A stretch of 64,000 bases of DNA, from NCBI GenBank assembly GCA_030612725.1, contig JAUWNJ010000002.1, positions 1 to 64,000 on the forward strand, read 5' to 3'. Shown here piece by piece: positions 58,888 through 64,000 of this stretch. Under the pieces are notes generated by a model that worked only from the letters and a program-made list of their open reading frames with translations, was not told the DNA's origin and searched no databases. Every line of letters starts with the position of its first letter. The stretch's first letter is position 1. The translations under genes and the position numbers were made by a program. The DNA comes from Planctomycetales bacterium. GTDB taxonomy: Bacteria > Planctomycetota > Phycisphaerae > SM23-33.

Positions 58888-59829
58888 TCACCACGCTTTT
58901 TTAGAGTCGTTCTTTTTTACCGGGATGTCCGGCACGCCGTCCTTGAAGTACCCGATGCATCGGAGCATACTCGCGTCGAGGACGATTTCCGAATTCTGCC
59001 TCAGCGTCTCGACCATGAATTTCATTTCACGCAGGAACATCGCGAACTCCTCATTTTCCCTGAACTTTTTATAGTATTCCGCCGCTGCCTTATCGCCTTC
59101 AGCTTTGATGGCTTCCGCCTTGTTACTGGTGAACGCGAGTATTTGATCTCTGGCGGTTTGTGCGCGTTCGCGGATCGTATCGGCGACGGCTTTTCCGCTC
59201 GCCCTGTATGCGTCCGCCTGCGTCTTGCGTTCCGCCTGCATATTTTTGATCACTTCTTTTGTAACCTCTGGAGGCAGGCCCAGGGATTTAATGCCGACCG
59301 TAACAATCTCAACACCATAGTCGGTCATCGCGCTTTGACTGATCTTGTCGAGTATCTCCTTTTCGATGACGGCCATTTGCATCTTGCTGGAGTCGGTATT
59401 GATTAAGTGCGCCAGCGGGTGGCGGGATATAACATTACCCTTGGCGTTCAGGAGGCGCGTGCGGAGCCGTTCCTCACAGTCTTTTTCCTTTGTCCTGCCC
59501 TTGAATGTGTCTATGAAAACGTTGGCGTCCTTGATCCTCCACACGCAGAAGACAGATGCGAGAATATTCTGCTTGTCGTTGGTGAACATTTCATTGTAAG
59601 TGTCTTCGAAGACGAATTTCCGGGCGTCGTAGCGCACCAGTCGCTGCACGGGCCAAGGCCATTTCCAGTGCAGCCCGGCGTTGTCTTTACCGTAAATGGC
59701 GTCGCCGGCATCGCCGAAGGTCGTAACGATAGTCGTCTGCCTGTAACTGACAGTGTAAGCGACGGTGTAAAACAACATCAGCACCACAACAACCGTCAGA
59801 AGAAAAACGATCCAACCATGTTTTCGCAT
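58888..59829 (-). CDS. SPFH/Band 7 domain protein, HflC-like (second of three)
   Basis: The 313-residue length and layout match HflC: a membrane helix right after the start (WIVFLLTVVVVLMLFYTVAYTV) and an SPFH domain with TTFGDAGDAIYGKDNAGLHWKWPWPVQRLVRYDARKFVFEDTYNEMFTNDKQNILASVFCVWRI. The helical segment has DYGVEIVTVGIKSLGLPPEVTKEVIKNMQAER and an Ala/Glu-rich coiled coil. The ATG at 59829 is chosen because GAGGAG lies 7 nt upstream; an ATG at 59835 is too close to it. The gene sits 10 nt before the third SPFH gene and 115 nt after the first. Confidence 0.88.
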   Translation of the reverse strand: MRKHGWIVFLLTVVVVLMLFYTVAYTVSYRQTTIVTTFGDAGDAIYGKDNAGLHWKWPWPVQRLVRYDARKFVFEDTYNEMFTNDKQNILASVFCVWRIKDANVFIDTFKGRTKEKDCEERLRTRLLNAKGNVISRHPLAHLINTDSSKMQMAVIEKEILDKISQSAMTDYGVEIVTVGIKSLGLPPEVTKEVIKNMQAERKTQADAYRASGKAVADTIRERAQTARDQILAFTSNKAEAIKAEGDKAAAEYYKKFRENEEFAMFLREMKFMVETLRQNSEIVLDASMLRCIGYFKDGVPDIPVKKNDSKKAW

Positions 59830-59841
59830 AATCATACTCCT

Positions 59842-59940
59842 CGTGTTTTGGTAATTCGTAATTGGTAAATGGTAATTGGTCAAAAAATACCTGATACCCA
59901 ATCACCAGTTACAAATTACGAATTACTAATTACCAATCTT
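59842..59940. repeat. Inverted repeat of GTAATTCGTAATTGGTAAATGG words
   Basis: TTGGTAATTCGTAATTGGTAAA starting near 59844 is answered by TTACAAATTACGAATTACTAAT and TTACCAATC ending near 59938. It lies between the first and second SPFH genes, within the operon, and leaves the reading direction intact. Confidence 0.75.
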
Positions 59941-59943
59941 TTA

Positions 59944-62229
59944 TTATTTTCCCAATGGTATATCGCTCATGTCCTGCTGCTGTTTTTCCATGTTCAGCCA
60001 TATTTCAACTTTGTCCCGGTCCACGCTAAGTATGTACTTGCGTTGGTTTTCTATTCCTTCGGCGATGGCGTCGAGGTGTTTGTCGAACCTGTAGAGGCGA
60101 GGCGCCGCCTTGAGACAGCTCAATTGAGCGTCGAAGGTTTCGGCGCGGGCGCGTTCGGCAAATTCTTTTCTCCATCTGTCGGATTGGGCTTTGGCGATAA
60201 TTACAGCGGCCTGACCTTCAACATCCCCGAAAAGATCCGCGACTTCCTTGTTGGCTTCGACAATCCTCTCGTTCAGAAAGACTTCCAGGTCCGCAGGTCT
60301 GGACCGAATGTTCGCGAGGATTTTCAGAAACGCTTCCTGTCGCTCCAGCAATTTCTGCGCCACGGTTTTTTTACCGGGCGTAATCCTGCCTAGTTTCCGC
60401 TCCAGTTTTATTTGATCTTTCAGACCATTGGCGTTTTCGGTCGCCTTGCGGATGGTTTCTTTGACGGTATTGCCAAGGTGGTCGCCGTTACGACGACACT
60501 TTTTCAAATCTATTAATGTTTGGCTGAAGGTAATTGCCTGCGAAAGTATCAGCGCCTGTTCAGCCTGTCCTGCGACGAATGCGAGCATCTGGTTGGCGTC
60601 GGCTTCCGCCTCATAGCGCATGCGGTCCTGCTCGCGTTCAGCGGCGATAACGTCCTGGAAAGCGCCAGCTGCTTCTTTGGGCGGATGGCTTCCGAGAATC
60701 TCCACCCGTATGATCTTCACGCCGAGACCAAGCCCGTCTTTTGACGAAACGGCCTTTTCGATATTCTTGTGCAGGTCCTCTACCGCTTTTTCCCGTCCGA
60801 AACTCAATATCCCCTGCGGGCGGGATTGCCCCTGTTCATTGTCGGGGAGTTTTTCCAGGAGCGTAGCAGAGGCTGCATATTTAATCATCTCACGATAAGC
60901 GACCGCTTTGAGCAGTTTCGGCGCGTCGGTGAAGTTATATCCAAACTTCTTGGCGTCCTCGATCTGGTAGTACACGCCCACGGTAAATTTAATCAGGTCA
61001 ACGGGGGGAACTTCTTCCTTTCCCGTTTTATCGGTCTTGCTTTTCCTCGGTTTCTTGGCCACCAGCGTGTTCAGTTCGGTCCATTGGCTGTGTTCTTCCG
61101 TCCAGAGGTAGATCCTCTTTCCCTGGACGAGTTTCTCCTCACGTTTCACACCGACACCGACTGTAATCTGGTGAATAGCGCCGGTATTGAACTTTCGGGA
61201 TATGTCGATAGGCCAGGGACAGACGAGATACGGATAAGGGCGAGGTTTCAGCGCTTGTTGTGGCCGGCCCCAGTGCAGAACGACGTATTGATGACCTTCA
61301 TCGACGATTATAAGTGAACTCATCAACCAGACGACAACCGCTCCGGTCAGCAACAGCGGAACGAGCGAACGCTGAAGCAGTCGATAAAACCACGTACCGG
61401 AGACCTCGAATCCAAACTGGTAATTCAAGGCTTCGGCGATTGAGTGCCCGATGCTTTCGGGGCTGGCGACAAGGTTCAGGAGCCTGCTGTCGTAGCTGTA
61501 TCGGTCCTCAGCGTCGGGTAATCGCGGGCGGTAAAGGTCCAGGACGAAGTTCAGCACCAGTTCAACACCGATGATAATCGTGAAAACGGACAGGATATAC
61601 GCGACCACCACGCTCAATACGGGCCATTTGTAGTATTCCCCAGCCAATGCCGCCGTCAGGAGGGCCATGACCAGCGAGTTTGTGAACAGGTACGACCCCG
61701 GCGCTCGAAGCATTCGCCATGAAACCGCCCCTGCCATACCGACAGCGTATCGACTGAACAGGAACGCCACGAACGCTCCACCGACAGCGAAGAATATCGC
61801 CGCCGGTTTCGTGGAGGTCGGCATGTCGATATCGACGCCGCTAATGTACCGCAGCAGATATATTCCGACCATGGCATGACATCCGGCCAACAGCAGCGTA
61901 AATGACGGCGTAAGGTATCGCCGCATCCACTTCAGGCGATTGGCGGCTGGATGAATTTCACCCTCCTCGTCGCGGAAGATGCTTTCTACCTGTCCCGGAC
62001 GTGCTGCGAGTTGCTGGAGTTCGTCGGCTTCACGCCGCGCGAGCCATTGGCAATAGAACATCAGCAGCGTTACCACCCACAGCGGTAACGGGAGGATTAC
62101 CAGCCAAAGCACCGCTTTCGCTGCCGGCGATCCGGTCGCTTGCAACAATAGCGCCGCCAGCGCCACCAGCGCCGTCTGCACCACCAACCCGAAAATTGCT
62201 ACTCTCTGCCCACGCTTACTTGCCTGCAT
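59944..62229 (-). CDS. Large SPFH/Band 7 protein with N-terminal membrane domain (first of three)
   Basis: The 761-residue protein joins a multi-helix membrane domain to an SPFH part. Helices lie at about 10-30, 38-58, 110-130, 142-160, 180-200 and 205-240. A further helix (about 287-310) leads into the SPFH domain (SSLIIVDEGHQYVVLHWGRPQQAL ... YLVCPWPIDISRKFN). A coiled-coil tail of Ala/Glu/Lys-rich helices follows (about 510-730). Usual HflK is about 420 residues, so nearly 290 residues of membrane domain are extra. It leads the operon with two more SPFH proteins and an ABC-2 transporter. A cage over the transporter or a quality-control complex is inferred. Confidence 0.8.
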   Translation of the reverse strand: MQASKRGQRVAIFGLVVQTALVALAALLLQATGSPAAKAVLWLVILPLPLWVVTLLMFYCQWLARREADELQQLAARPGQVESIFRDEEGEIHPAANRLKWMRRYLTPSFTLLLAGCHAMVGIYLLRYISGVDIDMPTSTKPAAIFFAVGGAFVAFLFSRYAVGMAGAVSWRMLRAPGSYLFTNSLVMALLTAALAGEYYKWPVLSVVVAYILSVFTIIIGVELVLNFVLDLYRPRLPDAEDRYSYDSRLLNLVASPESIGHSIAEALNYQFGFEVSGTWFYRLLQRSLVPLLLTGAVVVWLMSSLIIVDEGHQYVVLHWGRPQQALKPRPYPYLVCPWPIDISRKFNTGAIHQITVGVGVKREEKLVQGKRIYLWTEEHSQWTELNTLVAKKPRKSKTDKTGKEEVPPVDLIKFTVGVYYQIEDAKKFGYNFTDAPKLLKAVAYREMIKYAASATLLEKLPDNEQGQSRPQGILSFGREKAVEDLHKNIEKAVSSKDGLGLGVKIIRVEILGSHPPKEAAGAFQDVIAAEREQDRMRYEAEADANQMLAFVAGQAEQALILSQAITFSQTLIDLKKCRRNGDHLGNTVKETIRKATENANGLKDQIKLERKLGRITPGKKTVAQKLLERQEAFLKILANIRSRPADLEVFLNERIVEANKEVADLFGDVEGQAAVIIAKAQSDRWRKEFAERARAETFDAQLSCLKAAPRLYRFDKHLDAIAEGIENQRKYILSVDRDKVEIWLNMEKQQQDMSDIPLGK

Positions 62230-62245
62230 GAACTTCTCCTATTAA

Positions 62246-62282
62246 AATTATGGATTGTGGATTGCGGACTGCGGATTGTGTA
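62246..62282. repeat. Tandem GGATTGCGGACTGCGGATTGT words in the divergent promoter region
   Basis: TTATGGATTGTGGATTGCGGACTGCGGATTGTGTATT is a run of GGATTG(T/C) words. The reverse complement words (ATCCGCAATCCGCAATCC) are at 54743-54769. The rest of the 220-nt gap 62230-62449 between divergent SPFH and ABC-2 permease genes holds no gene; no clear promoter was identified. Confidence 0.6.
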
Positions 62283-62449
62283 TTAACATACTGCCATTGC
62301 GCCAGGATACGCCGTAATTGAAACGATTTATTGGAAACGAATGAACCTTTTGGGTAACGGCCTCGTACTGTAGATTGTATCTGCCCGCCGGTCGGGCGAG
62401 GATTACCGGCTACCAAACCGCTACCGAATAGAAGCAACCCGCAATCAAA

Positions 62450-63826
62450 ATGACACGACTGCTTGCAATATCTCGAAACACGTTCATCGAAGCCATTCGC
62501 CAACCGGTGTATGGCGTGCTGGTTCTCGTAACCTTTATGGTGCTCGTGCTGGACCTCTCGCTTTCGACTTACACGATGGGAACGGGAATCGCCGACTACC
62601 AGAAAACCGATCAGCAGATGATGGTCAACCTCGGCCTTTCGACGCTGCTGGTTTCGGGGCTGCTTCTCGCTGCCTTCAGCGCTTCGGGCGTCCTCAGCCG
62701 GGAAATCGAAGACAAAACCATCCTGACCGTTGTTTCCAAACCCGTTTCCAGACCGACGGTCGTACTCGGAAAGTTTATCGGTGTGGCTACGGCGATTGTA
62801 ACTGCGTATTACCTCTGTTCGCTGGTATTTCTGATGACTGTTCGCCACAAGGTGATGCCGGCCGCTTCCGATCCTTATGACTTCCCCGTTATCGTTATGG
62901 GGTGTTCGGCATTCGTCCTGACGATTGCCGCCGCGTTGTTCTGCAATTATTTCTTTGGTTGGAACTTCGCATCGTCGGCTGTGGGGTTCGGAGTAATCCT
63001 TCTTTCGCTGGCGATGGGAACCATTGCCTTTATCGGAAAGGGATGGCGGATAGTTCCCTTCGGTCAGGACATATCGCCCGATATTCTGGTGGCGATGCTG
63101 CTGATGCTCTTTGCCGTTCTGGTTTTCGTAGCGTTGGCTGTGGCTTCCAGCACGCGGCTGGGACAGGTTATGACGCTGCTGGTGTGCTTCGGGTTCTTTT
63201 TTCTCGGTTCGACGAGTCATTACTTTTTCGGACGATTCGCTGCCGAGAGTTCCGCGGCGAAGGCGACGTACCTGTTGTTTCCGAACCTGACGTTCTTTTA
63301 CGTTATGGACGCCCTTGTAGCCGGTAAGCCTGTCCCCATCGGTTACGTTGGGTTGTCGGCCGTTTACGCCGCATGCAACGTCGTCGCCATTCTGGCAATC
63401 GGTATGGTTTTGTTCCAGCGGCGTGAGTTGACCGGTCAGGCCGGTTCGTCGGCTTCTGCCGCTCCGCTCTCGGTGTCGCTTCTGGCGTGGACCGGAAGGG
63501 GTGGGGCAATTGCTGTTGGAATGTTCGCATTTTCCATGCCCGGCGGGTTCGGTTCGATAACAGCGGTTATCACAGCCGTCGGACTTATCGCAACGGCAAT
63601 CGCCGGATGGGTGGTCTCCGGATGGTTTGGTCGGGGCGTGAAGTGGACATATTATTTTGCGCTCGTCTGTGCAGGTCTGGCTGTGGTACTGGTCGCAGCG
63701 GGGGGGTTCCGCTCGTCGGACAATATCTTCACACCGGCGCTGGCGGGCGTTGTCGCCGCCGGCATCGTGGCGATTATCCTGTTGCTTCCCAGAACCAGAC
63801 ATCATTTCAGTATCTTCCACAAGTAG
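62450..63826 (+). CDS. ABC-2 type membrane transporter permease
   Basis: The 458-residue integral membrane protein starts MTRLLAISRNTFIEAIRQPVYGVLVLVTFMVL, a typical ABC-2/NosY-like permease N terminus. SASGVLSREIEDKTILTVVSKPVSRPTVVLGKF corresponds to the ABC-2 motif (compare the VVSKPLARW segment of the permease at 54768-56297). About ten to twelve helices are visible. It diverges from the SPFH operon. No ATPase gene follows, so it may share the ATPase of that operon or use one elsewhere. Confidence 0.85.
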   Translation: MTRLLAISRNTFIEAIRQPVYGVLVLVTFMVLVLDLSLSTYTMGTGIADYQKTDQQMMVNLGLSTLLVSGLLLAAFSASGVLSREIEDKTILTVVSKPVSRPTVVLGKFIGVATAIVTAYYLCSLVFLMTVRHKVMPAASDPYDFPVIVMGCSAFVLTIAAALFCNYFFGWNFASSAVGFGVILLSLAMGTIAFIGKGWRIVPFGQDISPDILVAMLLMLFAVLVFVALAVASSTRLGQVMTLLVCFGFFFLGSTSHYFFGRFAAESSAAKATYLLFPNLTFFYVMDALVAGKPVPIGYVGLSAVYAACNVVAILAIGMVLFQRRELTGQAGSSASAAPLSVSLLAWTGRGGAIAVGMFAFSMPGGFGSITAVITAVGLIATAIAGWVVSGWFGRGVKWTYYFALVCAGLAVVLVAAGGFRSSDNIFTPALAGVVAAGIVAIILLLPRTRHHFSIFHK

Positions 63827-63857
63827 TTCGTCGCCGTACCGGCGACGGCTAAACCAA

Positions 63858-64000
63858 CTACTGACATAACGTTACCGGAACCGCCTCTACTCTTGGGGCG
63901 GGTTGTTCGGTTTCCGCCGGTTTGTGCAATTCTTCGCCGAAGCGTACCAGGCGGGCGCTGTTGAAGATGACCGCGCAGGCTGCGATGAAGTGGAATACCG
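63858..64000 (-). CDS. 3' end of a probable heavy-metal P-type ATPase (partial)
   Basis: The minus frame ends with TAG at 63858-63860 and is open to the window edge. It encodes VFHFIAACAVIFNSARLVRFGEELHKPAETE... VTLCQ. The helix followed by (L/F)NSARLVRF is like the last membrane helix and tail of CPx-type metal ATPases (usually HN-x3-x4-NSLRLL). Only about 46 residues are visible, so the assignment is tentative. The tail contains a terminal Cys and several Pro. The gene extends beyond base 64000. Confidence 0.4.
   Translation of the reverse strand, partial: VFHFIAACAVIFNSARLVRFGEELHKPAETEQPAPRVEAVPVTLCQ

Noticed and set aside
62216-63820. 534-codon minus-strand frame opposite the ABC-2 permease
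   Set aside because: The product is extremely rich in His/Arg/Gln/Asp, the typical mirror of a hydrophobic membrane protein gene; no domain.

Overview
The window looks like the chromosome of a Planctomycetota bacterium, most likely of the Phycisphaerae type (inference). The evidence is PEP-CTERM surface proteins, an H-X9-D type pseudopilin, a greatly enlarged SecA with a SEC-C tail, S/T/P/A-rich periplasmic linkers, RAYT-type transposases, and a multi-gene SPFH/ABC-2 membrane cluster. The DNA is moderately GC-rich. No rRNA, phage genes or CRISPR array were seen; two tRNA genes are present (Val-CAC and Ser-GGA), both without an encoded CCA.

Layout. 1-2.4 kb is a mobile zone: a complete RAYT element with 20-bp perfect terminal inverted repeats, then a lone lipoprotein gene flanked by integron-like sites. 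2.4-14.2 kb holds housekeeping and signalling genes: mlaF/mlaD, a GNAT acetyltransferase, csrA, an HD-GYP protein, a GAF-SpoIIE phosphatase, tRNA-Val, tatA, a RluD-type pseudouridine synthase, a corrinoid protein, recQ and tRNA-Ser. 14.4-18.4 kb has gap and pgk on either side of a second Y1-transposase-like gene decorated with three copies of one palindrome, then proC. 18.6-23.5 kb is a redox/metalloid operon: arsR, ArsP-type permease, DGC zinc-binding protein, CPKC thioredoxin, a Trx-SurA_N-Trx fusion and a CcdA-like permease. 23.7-27.8 kb is a 1273-residue SecA plus a small SEC-C protein. 28-43 kb contains a URO-D family protein, an S9 peptidase, a HAD phosphatase, rho, coaE, methylaspartate ammonia-lyase, an amidohydrolase, a TGS GTPase, a BlaI/M56 pair and a PadR/membrane-protein pair.

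43.5-52.8 kb is the most notable part. An operon of overlapping genes runs larB, nnrD, a fused btuF-btuC, btuD, ribF and a DHH phosphoesterase. It is followed by a strong promoter, a cobalamin riboswitch with a textbook terminator, and then two PEP-CTERM surface proteins (the first resembling DUF4465) and a pseudopilin. Together these suggest a cobalamin capture and import system rebuilt for a planctomycete cell surface. With the corrinoid protein, the URO-D family protein and methylaspartate ammonia-lyase (normally partnered with B12-dependent glutamate mutase), the window hints at a corrinoid-dependent metabolism.

52.9-62.2 kb is a minus-strand operon of three SPFH-domain proteins, an ABC ATPase, an ABC-2 permease and a 615-residue membrane-anchored protein. 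A second ABC-2 permease diverges from it, and the 3' end of a probable P-type ATPase closes the window. A recurring theme at all scales is intergenic DNA made of short repeated words arranged as long inverted repeats. These often supply the stop codon of the adjacent gene, and in at least two cases related palindromes lie inside coding sequence.
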